From: Pseudomonas viridiflava
Lineage (GTDB): Bacteria > Pseudomonadota > Gammaproteobacteria > Pseudomonadales > Pseudomonadaceae
Direction: 5' to 3'
Length of the DNA stretch: 64,000 nucleotides
NCBI RefSeq assembly: GCF_900583165.1
Contig: NZ_UTKY01000113.1
Coordinates: forward strand, 1 to 64,000
Position numbers and translations under genes: made by a program
Part shown: in pieces, positions 53,469-62,380 of the stretch
Position numbering within the stretch: the first letter of the stretch is position 1
Layout of the letters: every line of letters begins with the position of its first letter
The notes under the pieces: generated by a model
What the model saw: the letters and a program-made list of their open reading frames with translations, nothing else
Told to the model about the DNA's origin: nothing
Databases searched by the model: none

Positions 53469-54218
53469 ATGACTCACTCTCTCAAAGGCAAAGTCGCATT
53501 GGTCACCGGCGGTTCACGCGGTATCGGCGCCGCCATCGCCAAGCGCCTCGCGGCCGAAGGCGCTGATGTTGCGTTCAGCTATTCCCAGTCGGCCGAGCGT
53601 GCCCAGGCGGTACTGCGCAGCATCAAGGCCAGCGGGGTCAACGGGCTCGCCGTGGCCGCGGACCAAGCCGATGGCGCGGCCGTGGCGGCGCTGGTCAAGA
53701 CGGTGCATGAACACTTCGGGCGCCTGGATATCCTGGTCAACAGCGCCGGCGTGTTCACGATGGGCGTGGTCGGTGACCCCGACGCCGATATCGCTGCGCT
53801 GGACCGCCAACAGGCGATCAACCTCAACGGCGTGGTGGCCGCTGTGCGTGCTGCGGTGCCGCTGATGGCCGATGGCGGGCGCATTGTGTCGATCGGCACC
53901 ATGTTTGCCAGCCGTGCGCCGTTCCCCGGTGTTGGCGACTACGCGGCCAGCAAGGCCGCCGTGGCCGCTTACAGCCGCGCCTGGGCACGGGATCTGGGGC
54001 CGCGTGGGATAACGGTCAACACCGTGCAACCGGGGCCGATCAATACCGAGATGAATCCAGAGACTGGCGATATGGCACCGCTGGTCAAGCAGATGACGGC
54101 GCTGGGGCGTTACGGCCAGCCAGAAGAAATCGCCGGGGTGGTGGCGTTTCTGGTGGGGGCGGATGCGGCCTATATCACCGGTGCCACATTGAACGTTGAT
54201 GGCGGCCAGAACAGCTGA
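53469..54218 (+). CDS. Short-chain dehydrogenase/reductase
   Basis: 249 residues. TGGSRGIGAA, NSAG (a variant of NNAG), SIGTM and catalytic YAASK are present, and the C terminus GATLNVDGGQNS is typical of FabG-like SDRs. The ATG at 53469 has AAGGA 6 nt upstream. It is divergent from a LysR regulator, forming the third regulator/SDR module in 7 kb. Confidence 0.86.
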   Translation: MTHSLKGKVALVTGGSRGIGAAIAKRLAAEGADVAFSYSQSAERAQAVLRSIKASGVNGLAVAADQADGAAVAALVKTVHEHFGRLDILVNSAGVFTMGVVGDPDADIAALDRQQAINLNGVVAAVRAAVPLMADGGRIVSIGTMFASRAPFPGVGDYAASKAAVAAYSRAWARDLGPRGITVNTVQPGPINTEMNPETGDMAPLVKQMTALGRYGQPEEIAGVVAFLVGADAAYITGATLNVDGGQNS

Positions 54219-54238
54219 CATCTGATCACATAAGTCCA

Positions 54239-54375
54239 ATGTGGAAGGGGGTGTACTCAGAAATTAGACTCGGCGCAGAGCCAAATGTGGGAGGGGGCTT
54301 GCCCCCGATGGCAGTGGGTCATTTAAAGATAAGCTGACTGACACACCGCAATCGGGAGCAAGCCCCCTCCCACAT
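54239..54375. repeat. REPIN, class 1, with a degenerate REP beside it
   Basis: A degenerate single REP (GTGGAAGGGGGTGTACTC) at 54240 is followed by a full REPIN at 54285-54375 with GTGGGAGGGGGCTTGC arms. The left arm reads GCCCCC where the right arm reads GCTCCC in complement, a compensated-like difference. Confidence 0.88.
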
Positions 54376-54393
54376 TTAGACCTGTATTCCCTG

Positions 54394-54819
54394 CTAGTCC
54401 TGCGGTTGAAGCTGTAGTCCGCCGTCTACGTCCTTGACCAACCCACTGGCCAAAAACAGCGGTGCCAGTCGCTTGTGCAGTTGCGGCTCGACAAACTCCT
54501 TCACCGTCTCCAGCCCCAGCACGCCACTCAGCGGCAACTCCGCCTTGGTGTACGACAGCCACGCCTTCTTCAACATCTGCAACACATCGCTGCCCGCCGT
54601 GGTGGCGAAGCGGCGGTGGGTGGGTTTGCCGTCGAAGGTGAAGGTGTGCTGATACGCGTAGCCGGTTTCATCACCACCGCTGGCGGTGCAGCGGATGCAG
54701 GTGCACGGGCCGTCGCCAAAAGCGCTGCGCAGGTAGGCGTTGAAGTCCACCACGGGTTTGAGTGACAGGCGCTTTTCCACCTCGAACAGGTCCCCGGTCA
54801 TTTTTTCGTCAGTGTTCAA
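54394..54819 (-). CDS. Hypothetical protein, 141 residues
   Basis: A soluble alpha/beta protein with a CTCIRC cysteine cluster near residue 40 and a helical C-terminal half (SDVLQMLKKAWLSYTKAELPL). No signal peptide. The cysteines are next to a strand pair (YQHTFTFDGKPTHRRFATT), which could be a small binding domain. I do not recognise the family. It sits alone between a REPIN and an orphan binding-protein gene, divergent from the latter. The ATG at 54819 lacks a strong ribosome site. Confidence 0.62.
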   Translation of the reverse strand: MNTDEKMTGDLFEVEKRLSLKPVVDFNAYLRSAFGDGPCTCIRCTASGGDETGYAYQHTFTFDGKPTHRRFATTAGSDVLQMLKKAWLSYTKAELPLSGVLGLETVKEFVEPQLHKRLAPLFLASGLVKDVDGGLQLQPQD

Positions 54820-54982
54820 CGTCCATTTCCTCGCAGCTTCGGCAGTATTTCAAAGCGCGGCACAATACCAGCCGGGCGCGTGTTTGTGGGCTATTTGCAT
54901 AACAATAGATCCCGATATTCTTTTCCCGTCTTAAAAATCGTGGCTACCCTCGCACACCTCCTCAAACGTGCGGCAGAACCCC

Positions 54983-55996
54983 ATGACCTTCAAGCGCTCC
55001 TCCCTGACCCTGCTGGCGGCCTCCTTGGCAGCCGCGACGGCCTTGCTCAGCCCCGGCGCCCAGGCCGAAGGCAAGATCAGCATTGCCCAGCAATTCGGCA
55101 TTGGCTACCTGATCCTCGACGTGGTGCGCGACCAGAACCTGATCGAAAAACATGGCAAAGAACAGGGCCTGGATATCAAGGTGGAGTGGAACAGCATTTC
55201 CGGCGCCACCGCAATGAACGAGTCGCTGCTGGCCGGCGCGCTGGACGTAGTCTCGGCCGGTGTCCCGCCCATGCTCACTCTGTGGGACCGCACCAAGGGC
55301 AAGCAAAACGTCAAGGCCATCGCCTCCCTGGGCTCGATGCCCAACTACCTGCTGACCAACAACCCCAACGTCAAGACCCTCAAGGACTTCACCGAGAAAG
55401 ACCGCATCGCCGTGCCCGCCGCGGGCGTAGGCTTCCAGTCGCGCACCTTGCAAATCGAGACCGCCAAGCAGTTCGGCGATGCCAACTACAAGAAGTTCGA
55501 CGACATCTCCATCAGCCTAGCCCACCCCGACGCCACCGCCGCGTTGATCGCGGGTGGTTCGGAAATCAACGCGCACTTTTCCAGCCCGCCGTTCCAGTAT
55601 CAGGAACTGTTGAATCCCAACGTGCACAAGGTGCTCAGTTCCTACGACATCCTCGGTGGGCAGGCGACGTTCAACGTGCTGTACACCACGCAGAAATTCC
55701 ACGACGCAAACCCCAAGACCTACAAGGCGTTTTATGACGCGTTGGCCGAGGCCGAGAAGATCATCAAGGCGGATAAACCCGCAGCGGCCAAGGCGTATAT
55801 CCGCGTAGAGCAGTCGAAGCTGCCGTTGGACCTGGTGGAGAAGATCGTGCAAGACCCGGAGATCGACTTCACCATCGTGCCGCAGCGTACGTACATCTAT
55901 GCCGAGAAGTTGCAGGAATTGGGCGTGCTGAAAAACAAGGCGGCGAGCTGGAAGGACTACTTCTTTGAAGAGGCTCATGGCGGTAACGGCAGCTGA
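54983..55996 (+). CDS. SsuA/NMT1-type ABC substrate-binding protein (orphan)
   Basis: 337 residues with a signal peptide (MTFKRSSLTLLAASLAAATA..., cleavage after AQA near 29). The GKISIAQQFGIGYLILDVV opening and the SGATAMNESLLAGALDVV block are those of nitrate/sulfonate/taurine-type binding proteins (NMT1/SsuA). No permease or ATPase gene is adjacent: it is bounded by an unrelated gene and a REPIN, so it must use a distant transporter or be a remnant of an operon. Ligand unknown. Confidence 0.83.
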   Translation: MTFKRSSLTLLAASLAAATALLSPGAQAEGKISIAQQFGIGYLILDVVRDQNLIEKHGKEQGLDIKVEWNSISGATAMNESLLAGALDVVSAGVPPMLTLWDRTKGKQNVKAIASLGSMPNYLLTNNPNVKTLKDFTEKDRIAVPAAGVGFQSRTLQIETAKQFGDANYKKFDDISISLAHPDATAALIAGGSEINAHFSSPPFQYQELLNPNVHKVLSSYDILGGQATFNVLYTTQKFHDANPKTYKAFYDALAEAEKIIKADKPAAAKAYIRVEQSKLPLDLVEKIVQDPEIDFTIVPQRTYIYAEKLQELGVLKNKAASWKDYFFEEAHGGNGS

Positions 55997-56018
55997 CTCA
56001 CTGGCGCGACTCGGTCAG

Positions 56019-56109
56019 TGTGGGAGGGGGCTTGCCCCCGATAGCGGTGTGTCAGTCAATATTTCTGTTGGCTGACACACTGCAATCGGGGGCAAGCCCC
56101 CTCCCACAT
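56019..56109. repeat. REPIN, class 1
   Basis: Inverted arms of the GTGGGAGGGGGCTTGCCCCC type, with GCCCCC in the arms instead of GCTCCC, and TGTGTCAGTC/GGCTGACACA inner segments. It lies between the orphan binding protein and the convergent AraC gene. Confidence 0.93.
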
Positions 56110-56141
56110 TTGGATCTCCTACATCTGATGCATCTGGGTGA

Positions 56142-56930
56142 TCAGCGAAAAAACTCCCCGGGCGTCGCCTCAAACTGCTGCTTAAACGCATTGATAAACG
56201 CCGACGTCGACTCATACCCACACCCCAGCGCCACATCCGTCACCCGCTCGCCTTGCTCCAGCGCGGGCAGGGCGCTCAACAGCCGTAACCGCTGGCGCCA
56301 GGCGCGAAAGGTCAGCCCGGTTTCACTCAGGAACAATCGGCTCAATGTCTTCTCACTCACGCCCAGCTTCTGGCTCCACTGGCCCAGCGTGGTCTGCTGC
56401 TCCGGGTGTGCATCCAGGCTGCGATAGATCTGACGCAAGCGCGGGTCCAGTGGCAGCGGCAACATCAAATCCACCTGCGGCGCCGCTGCCAATTGGTCCA
56501 GCAGCACCTGGGCCAGGCGCCCATCCGGTCCGTCCTCCACATAGTCCACGGGCAGTTCGCTGAAGCTGCGGATAAGTTCGCGCAGCAGGCTGCTCACCTC
56601 CAGCACATGGCAGCGCTCGCTGGCCCAGGCGGTGACGCTGCAATCGAGGTACAGGCTGCGCATTTCCGTATGGGGTGAGCTGAACACCCGGTGCGGCTCG
56701 CCCGCCGGAATCCACACCGCACGCTGGGGCGGGGCGACGAAGCGGCCGAGGCTTGTCTGGATCTCCAGCACCCCGGAGATCGCGTAAGACAATTGCACCC
56801 ACGGGTGACTGTGCCGACGGGTCAGCGCCCGATTGGGCAACGATTCGGTGCGCCCATACACCGGCCGAGGCAGGCTCGAAAGCCCGGGCACCGTACGGCG
56901 CACGGTTTTGGCATGTCCTTTAGGCGGCAT
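56142..56930 (-). CDS. AraC-family regulator (cupin type)
   Basis: 262 residues. An N-terminal cupin (about 30-100, HSHPWVQLSYAISGVL and AVWIPAGEPHRV) and a C-terminal double helix-turn-helix (about 160-260, LGVSEKTLSRLFLSETGLTF). This short form resembles NimR/YdeO-like regulators that control a divergent efflux or uptake gene. The SBF-family transporter starts 85 bp away on the other strand and is the likely target. Confidence 0.85.
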   Translation of the reverse strand: MPPKGHAKTVRRTVPGLSSLPRPVYGRTESLPNRALTRRHSHPWVQLSYAISGVLEIQTSLGRFVAPPQRAVWIPAGEPHRVFSSPHTEMRSLYLDCSVTAWASERCHVLEVSSLLRELIRSFSELPVDYVEDGPDGRLAQVLLDQLAAAPQVDLMLPLPLDPRLRQIYRSLDAHPEQQTTLGQWSQKLGVSEKTLSRLFLSETGLTFRAWRQRLRLLSALPALEQGERVTDVALGCGYESTSAFINAFKQQFEATPGEFFR

Positions 56931-57015
56931 TTACTGGCTCATTGGCGTTAGTCGGTAATAAAGCGTTACGTTAGAGTCGCCAGCACGCTCTTGGCAACCC
57001 CGGAAGAACTCTCCC

Positions 57016-58014
57016 ATGACTCGGCCCCGCTTTCTGCCCGACAACTTCACCCTCACGCTGATCGCCACGGTGATCCTCGCTTCTTTGCTGCCCGCCAGCG
57101 GCCAAACCGCCGTAGCGTTTGGGTGGGTGACCAACCTGGCCATCGCGTTGTTGTTTTTCCTGCACGGCGCCAAGCTGTCCAACCAGGCCATCATCGCCGG
57201 GGCCGGGCATTGGCGCCTGCATTTGCTGGTGTTCAGCCTGACCTTCGTGCTGTTTCCGCTGCTGGGGCTGGCGCTCAAGCCGGTGTTGTCGCCCTTGATC
57301 GGCAAAGACCTGTATATGGGCATGCTGTATCTGTGCGCGCTGCCGGCCACGGTACAGTCGGCGATTGCCTTTACTTCGCTGGCGCGGGGCAATATCCCGG
57401 CGGCCATTTGCAGCGCGGCGGCGTCTAGCCTGTTTGGGATCTTCCTTACGCCGCTGTTGGTAACGCTGTTGCTCAACGTACACGGGGAGGGCAGCTCCAC
57501 CGTCGATGCCATTGTGAAAATCAGCGTGCAACTGCTGCTGCCGTTTATTGCCGGGCAGATCGCCCGTCGCTGGATCGGCGCGTGGGTGGGGCGCAATAAG
57601 GCCTGGCTGAAATTCGTCGACCAGGGCTCGATCCTGCTGGTGGTGTACGGCGCGTTTAGCGAAGCGGTCAACGAAGGCATCTGGCATCAGATCCCGCTGT
57701 GGGAGCTGGGTGGCCTGGTCGTGGCGTGCTGCGTGTTGCTGGCCTTGGTGCTGGTGGCGTCGACGGTACTGGCCAAGGCGTTCGGGTTTAACCAGGAAGA
57801 CCGCATCACTATCTTGTTCTGCGGTTCGAAAAAGAGCCTGGCTACCGGGGTGCCGATGGCCCAGGTGTTGTTCGCTGGGGCAAGCATGGGCGTGCTGATC
57901 CTGCCGTTGATGCTGTTTCACCAGATTCAGTTGATGGTCTGTGCGGCGCTGGCGCAGCGTTATGCCAACCGCCCGGAGAGCGTGCCGGAGTTGATGGGGC
58001 AGGTGGACCCGTAA
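57016..58014 (+). CDS. SBF-like bile acid:sodium symporter family transporter
   Basis: 332 residues with about ten helices, in the YfeH-like (SBF_like) branch: FFLHGAKLSNQAIIAG near residue 50 and CGSKKSLATGVPMAQVLF near 273 are family landmarks. It should be a sodium-coupled carrier for an organic anion. Bile acids are unlikely ligands in a soil bacterium. It is divergent from the AraC/cupin regulator and therefore probably inducible. Confidence 0.85.
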   Translation: MTRPRFLPDNFTLTLIATVILASLLPASGQTAVAFGWVTNLAIALLFFLHGAKLSNQAIIAGAGHWRLHLLVFSLTFVLFPLLGLALKPVLSPLIGKDLYMGMLYLCALPATVQSAIAFTSLARGNIPAAICSAAASSLFGIFLTPLLVTLLLNVHGEGSSTVDAIVKISVQLLLPFIAGQIARRWIGAWVGRNKAWLKFVDQGSILLVVYGAFSEAVNEGIWHQIPLWELGGLVVACCVLLALVLVASTVLAKAFGFNQEDRITILFCGSKKSLATGVPMAQVLFAGASMGVLILPLMLFHQIQLMVCAALAQRYANRPESVPELMGQVDP

Positions 58015-58100
58015 CTTTTCCTTCAGCTGCTGACGAATGGCCTTAAGTTAACGTCTGACGGGACGACTTACTTCTTGAGAGCTCAAGAAGGAGTGTCGCT

Positions 58101-58454
58101 ATGAACGTTAAAGGTTTGTTGGTGGTTTCGGGCTGTCTTGCGTTATGGGCAGGTAGCTGCATGGCCAGCGGGGTGATCCGGTTTCAAGGGCTTATTTTAG
58201 CGCCGGGCTGTGATGCCAGCGTCTCAAGCGGCTCGACCCTGGAGTTGAAAGGCTGCCCGCAGGCCTTTCGCGGCAATCAATTCGATGTGCAGGCGGTCCG
58301 CAGCGTGCAGGCGGTGGGCAATGCGTCGGCCAACGTCAGGTTAATAACCGACAGCGGCGAAGGGCGGTATTACGACCAGCGGTACATGCTCGTGGATGCC
58401 GGCGGAAAGCCCATTCAGTCGGGGGCCTACGTCATCACCATGACCGCGCCGTGA
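58101..58454 (+). CDS. Small secreted fimbrial-like protein
   Basis: 117 residues with a signal peptide (MNVKGLLVVSGCLALWAGSCMA). The mature part begins SGVIRFQGLILAPGCD and has a second Cys at LELKGCP, matching the start of type 1 pilin domains (G-x-I-x-F-x-G-x-I then a Cys pair), and ends in a short strand run. It is about half the normal pilin length and lacks the C-terminal penultimate Tyr pattern, so it may be a pilin-fold relative rather than a pilus subunit. No chaperone or usher is nearby. AAGGAG lies 8 nt before the ATG. Confidence 0.65.
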   Translation: MNVKGLLVVSGCLALWAGSCMASGVIRFQGLILAPGCDASVSSGSTLELKGCPQAFRGNQFDVQAVRSVQAVGNASANVRLITDSGEGRYYDQRYMLVDAGGKPIQSGAYVITMTAP

Positions 58455-58577
58455 CGAAACTGATGGCTTTTTGATCAGGATCAGCGTCAACACACCGCCG
58501 AGAAACCTATAGAATGCTCGGCGGCGGCGCTTGTCCTGGGTGGCCGCTTGATCATCGTCCGAGTACCACGCCTTTCA

Positions 58578-59762
58578 ATGAGCATTTCAGCCGCAACCCC
58601 CCAAGCCAATTGGCAACCGGTCATCGCCCTCGCGCTGGCCGCCTTTGTGTTCAACACCACCGAATTTGTACCCGTCGGGCTGCTCAGTGCCATTGGCGCC
58701 AGCTTCGATATGCCGGTGTCCAGCGTCGGCCTGATGCTGACCATTTACGCGTGGATCGTGTCCTTGACCTCGCTGCCGGTGATGCTGCTGACCCGTAACG
58801 TCGAGCGACGCAAGCTGCTGATCGTGTTGTTCTGCATGTTTATCGTCAGCCATGTGCTCTCCAGCGTCGCCAACAGCTTTGGCCTGCTGATGGTCAGCCG
58901 GGTCGGCATTGCCTTGTCCCATGCGCTGTTCTGGTCGATCACCGCGTCGCTTGCGGTACGCCTGGCGCCGGAAGGCAAGCAGGTGCAAGCGCTAGGCTTG
59001 CTGGCCACCGGTACGTCCCTGGCGATGGTATTGGGCATTCCGCTGGGCCGCCTGCTGGGTGAAGCCATGGGCTGGCGTACCACGTTCCTGGTGATCGGCG
59101 CGTTTGCCGCGGCCCTGGTGTTCTGGCTGGCGCGCACCTTGCCGCCGCTGCCGAGCCAGAACTCCGGCTCGCTGCGCAGCCTGCCGTTACTGTTCAAACG
59201 CCCGGCATTGGTGGCGCTCTACGTACTGACCGCCATGACCGTCACCGCGCAATTCACCGCCTACAGCTACATCGAACCCTTCGTCGAAGGCGTAGCCGGC
59301 ATGAGTGGCAGTGCCGTGACCCTGATCCTGCTGGTATTCGGCGGCGCGGGCATTATCGGCTCGTTGTTGTTTAGCCTGGTACACCGCTTCAATCCGCACC
59401 TGTTTGTGGTCGGCGCGGTGTTTATCCTGGCCGCATGCCTGGCGCTGATGCTGCCGTTGAGCGGCGCCGAATCCTACCTGGTGGTGCTGAGCATCTTCTG
59501 GGGCATGGCAATCATGGGCTTTGGCCTGGCGATGCAGTCCAAGGTGTTGGTGCTGGCACCGGACGCTACGGATGTGGCCATGGCGATGTTTTCCGGCATC
59601 TACAACATCGGCATCGGCGGTGGCGCCCTGATGGGCAGTTGGGTGGGTAGCCAGTTTGGCTTCGCCTGGATCGGCGCGGCGGGTGGGTTGTTGGCGGTGC
59701 TGGCGTTGATTATGTATTGCTTGGCGATCAAGAAGTTTGGGCAGGGTGTGGCGGGGGCTTGA
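58578..59762 (+). CDS. sotB: Sugar efflux transporter SotB
   Basis: 394 residues with twelve helices. It follows E. coli SotB (396 residues) closely along its length, including FNTTEFVPVGLLS, LTIYAWIVSL, RRKLLIVLF and LAPDATDVAMAMFSGI. SotB is an MFS exporter of arabinose, IPTG and similar sugars at the inner membrane. The ATG at 58578 is chosen; the frame is open 10 codons upstream with no better start. It is not coupled to its neighbours. Confidence 0.9.
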   Translation: MSISAATPQANWQPVIALALAAFVFNTTEFVPVGLLSAIGASFDMPVSSVGLMLTIYAWIVSLTSLPVMLLTRNVERRKLLIVLFCMFIVSHVLSSVANSFGLLMVSRVGIALSHALFWSITASLAVRLAPEGKQVQALGLLATGTSLAMVLGIPLGRLLGEAMGWRTTFLVIGAFAAALVFWLARTLPPLPSQNSGSLRSLPLLFKRPALVALYVLTAMTVTAQFTAYSYIEPFVEGVAGMSGSAVTLILLVFGGAGIIGSLLFSLVHRFNPHLFVVGAVFILAACLALMLPLSGAESYLVVLSIFWGMAIMGFGLAMQSKVLVLAPDATDVAMAMFSGIYNIGIGGGALMGSWVGSQFGFAWIGAAGGLLAVLALIMYCLAIKKFGQGVAGA

Positions 59763-59789
59763 ATCAAGCTCCCGCCCGACACGTTGAGA

Positions 59790-60077
59790 TTAAAGAGCCA
59801 GCGCGTTCAACACATGTACCGGGTCATTATGAATGGCTCTTAGCAGCGCTTTGGCTGGCCCGGTCGGCTCCCTTCGACCTTGTTCCCAATTGCGCAGCGT
59901 GCCGAGATGAACATCAATCATCGCGGCGAACTTGGCCTGAGTCAGACCCGTCGCCTTGCGGATTTCCTTGACTTGAAGCGCGTTGACAGTGAATTCGCGA
60001 GAGGGCTGACGCTCGCCTCGGACGATTTCGTCCATCTGTTGCACGCTTTCCATCAGCTCATCAAAGAATTTGCTCAT
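59790..60077 (-). CDS. higA: HigA2-type antitoxin (XRE family)
   Basis: 95 residues. An N-terminal toxin-binding part (about 1-30) is followed by a helix-turn-helix (about 32-90, VKEIRKATGLTQAKFAAMIDV and TLRNWEQGRREP), the HigA2 arrangement. It should neutralise the upstream HigB2-like toxin and repress the shared promoter. Its ATG follows the toxin stop by 2 bp, consistent with the toxin-first gene order of HigBA systems. Confidence 0.85.
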   Translation of the reverse strand: MSKFFDELMESVQQMDEIVRGERQPSREFTVNALQVKEIRKATGLTQAKFAAMIDVHLGTLRNWEQGRREPTGPAKALLRAIHNDPVHVLNALAL

Positions 60078-60079
60078 GG

Positions 60080-60394
60080 TTATCTCCAGTGTTCGATGAC
60101 GCTTTTGAGCGCTTTGCGCTCATCGTGTGTCAGGTCTTGCTGTTCGTTTTTTGGATAGATCATCAATAACGCGATTTTTGAAGTTGTCACGAAGTGGTAA
60201 TAGATCACTCGGGCACCACCACGTTTTCCATGACCCTTTGAAGCGACGCGTAATTTTCGAATACCGCCCGTGCCTTCAATCAAATCTCCAGCGCTCGGCT
60301 TCAGTATCAACGCCACCTGTAGCGCCAGGTAGGCATCATGATTCAAAAGCTCAGTTACACGTCGCGTGAAAACTGGAGTTTCAATAAAAATCAT
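60080..60394 (-). CDS. higB: HigB2-type ribosome-dependent mRNA interferase toxin
   Basis: 104 residues with the RelE/HigB2 pattern: a C-terminal half with GTGGIRKLRVASKGHGKRGGARVIYY followed by LLMIYPKNEQQDLT (parts match V. cholerae HigB-2 closely; cite GKRGGARVIYY as the core). Such toxins cut mRNA in the ribosome. Basic and aromatic catalytic positions look intact, so the pair is probably active. The gene starts at 60394 and has no other gene upstream within 200 bp, so it heads its own operon. Confidence 0.87.
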   Translation of the reverse strand: MIFIETPVFTRRVTELLNHDAYLALQVALILKPSAGDLIEGTGGIRKLRVASKGHGKRGGARVIYYHFVTTSKIALLMIYPKNEQQDLTHDERKALKSVIEHWR

Positions 60395-60510
60395 AGCAAA
60401 TGTACGCCATTGACTTAGCCGGTGGCAATCCTAGTGCAGTCAGCAATCTGGATCATCTGCTCAGTTGTAAGCGGGTTTTAGGCGAGTTAGTGACGCGAGT
60501 TTACCGATAA

Positions 60511-60542
60511 AAAAACGCCCGCCTAAACATCATCGGCGGGCG
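60511..60542 (-). terminator. Terminator of the NADH dehydrogenase-like gene
   Basis: On the minus strand, CGCCCGCC, 11-nt loop, GGCGGGCG, then a run of seven T (the A-run at 60509-60515). It lies 57 bp after the gene at 60599. Confidence 0.88.
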
Positions 60543-60598
60543 CTCGGGAGTGACCGGGGCAACAAGGAGGGGGCTGCCCGGTGTAGGGATTGCTTGAA

Positions 60599-61798
60599 TC
60601 AGGCCACTGGAATCAACGGGTCTGCCGCTGCCAGCGCGACTGCGCGATCAGCCGCCGGCGGGTAGATCCACACGGTGTTGATCTGGTGTTTGAGTTCCTT
60701 GGCTTCCTGGCCCACCAGTTTCAGTTGGCGGTCCCAGCCTTCGGTGAACACTGCGCCCCAGGCGCCGAGGTCGAGGCAGGTCACGTACTTGGGTTGGCTG
60801 TAAGTCATCGGGGCCACGCCGATCAGGTCGGCGGCGACGTTGTTGCCGGCGTAGCGACCCAGGGCGATGGCATGCTGGCAGGACATGCCGGCAAAGTTGC
60901 CCAACTCATCCGTGGCGGCGTAGGCCACATCACCGGCGGCGAACACGTCGGCCTGGCCTTTGACTTTCAGGTTGCCGTCCACATGCAGGCGGCCTTGTGG
61001 GTCGCGGGTGCCGCTGACTTGCTCGGTCAGTGGGTTGGCGCGAAAACCGATGGTCCAGATCACGGTGCTTGATTCAATCCGCTGACCGTTCGCGAGTGTC
61101 ACGCCGCCTGCGTCTACCGACGCCACTGAGGTGTTGAGCACCCAATCGAGCCCCAACTCCGTACTTGCTTCGATGATCGACGGGCGAATGCCATCGCCCA
61201 TGGACGCCGCGATCTGCGGGCCACGGTCGACCACGATCACGCGAATATCCGCGCTATGACCGAGGGCTTCACGCAGCCGCGCCGGCATTTCGGTGGCGGT
61301 TTCGATACCGGTGAAACCACCACCGGCGACTACTACCGTATTGCGTGCAGCGCTCTCAGGTTGGTTCTTCAAGGCCTTGATATGGGCTTCCAGACGCGTG
61401 GCATCTTCAATCTGATCCACATCGAACACGTGCTCGATCCCTTGCATCTGCGGGCGATTCAAACGGCTGCCGGCGGCCAGCACCAGGCGGTCGTACTTGA
61501 TCGTGGTAGAGATGCCCGCGACGTTACGGTAGGTCACCTGCTTGCCGTTTTCATCAATGCTGTCGGCCGCGCCTTCGATAAAATTCACGCCGACGGCCTC
61601 AAACAACGGACCCAGCGGCGCCATCATGGTGTGCACATCGGCCTCGTAGAAACGCGGGCGAATACGCAGCTCGGGTTGCGGGGCGAGCAGGCTGATCTGC
61701 ACGTCGTTGCGGTCGTGTTTATCCAGCAGCCGGGCCGCGCTCAATGCGCTCCACACACCACCAAACCCTGCGCCAATAATAAGAATGTGCTGTTTCAT
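60599..61798 (-). CDS. Type II NADH dehydrogenase-like flavoprotein
   Basis: 399 residues. An FAD-binding GAGFGGVWSAL at 8-18 and a second NAD(P)-binding VVAGGGFTGIETA near 160 define the pyridine nucleotide-disulfide oxidoreductase fold; FAAGDVAYA is the third FAD contact. There is no membrane helix at the C terminus, but type II NADH dehydrogenases bind the membrane loosely and pass electrons to quinone. A distinct role as an NAD(P)H oxidoreductase in stress is possible. It is monocistronic with a clear terminator. Confidence 0.85.
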   Translation of the reverse strand: MKQHILIIGAGFGGVWSALSAARLLDKHDRNDVQISLLAPQPELRIRPRFYEADVHTMMAPLGPLFEAVGVNFIEGAADSIDENGKQVTYRNVAGISTTIKYDRLVLAAGSRLNRPQMQGIEHVFDVDQIEDATRLEAHIKALKNQPESAARNTVVVAGGGFTGIETATEMPARLREALGHSADIRVIVVDRGPQIAASMGDGIRPSIIEASTELGLDWVLNTSVASVDAGGVTLANGQRIESSTVIWTIGFRANPLTEQVSGTRDPQGRLHVDGNLKVKGQADVFAAGDVAYAATDELGNFAGMSCQHAIALGRYAGNNVAADLIGVAPMTYSQPKYVTCLDLGAWGAVFTEGWDRQLKLVGQEAKELKHQINTVWIYPPAADRAVALAAADPLIPVA

Positions 61799-61930
61799 GG
61801 TTTGCTCCTGGAGATCTTCGTTACGTGATTGGGACTGCGTGTAGAAAGACTAACCAGGCCGCTTGCCTCGAACACTTCTACCTAGGGTCAGCGCGGGCAT
61901 GCGTAAGTGTGAGGCGGCTATACGAAGGTA

Positions 61931-62299
61931 TTAACGGCCCATCAGGCCTTCGAGGCAGGCCATCAATTGGGCGCAGGAAAACGGCTTGGGAAAGAACGCA
62001 ATCGGCGCCGGCAGCGTGGGGTCGAGGGTGGGCGAGGGGCCGGAATAACCCGTGATGAAAATCACCGGAATGTCGATGCCTTGGGCATGCAGGGTTTCGT
62101 AAAGCTGAATGCCGGAAAGGCCGGGCATCTGGATATCGCTGATCAAACAGGCAGTGGTGCGCGGCCCCTCCGAACCCAGGAACGCCTCGGCATTGGCATA
62201 CAACCGAACACTATAGCCGTTGGAGCGCAGCAGCCCATCCAATGCCATACGAACGGACTCATCATCATCGACGATGGCAATTATCTTGGTGTCAGACAT
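61931..62299 (-). CDS. Stand-alone receiver (FixJ-type response regulator)
   Basis: 122 residues from the ATG at 62299: a single receiver with acidic DDD at 11-13, phospho-Asp55 in LISDIQMPG and Lys105 in FFPKPF, and no output domain. It should be phosphorylated by a kinase such as the one at the right edge, and may act as a phosphate sink or a modulator of that pathway. It lies downstream of the FixJ-type regulator but is separated by 333 bp containing a palindrome and a REP. Confidence 0.85.
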   Translation of the reverse strand: MSDTKIIAIVDDDESVRMALDGLLRSNGYSVRLYANAEAFLGSEGPRTTACLISDIQMPGLSGIQLYETLHAQGIDIPVIFITGYSGPSPTLDPTLPAPIAFFPKPFSCAQLMACLEGLMGR

Positions 62300-62380
62300 T
62301 TCAATACCTGAAGGCAATCGGGCTGCACATGGAAGCAACCCGCCATTACCTCAAGATACGCCGTCCCTACCGGCAAAATA

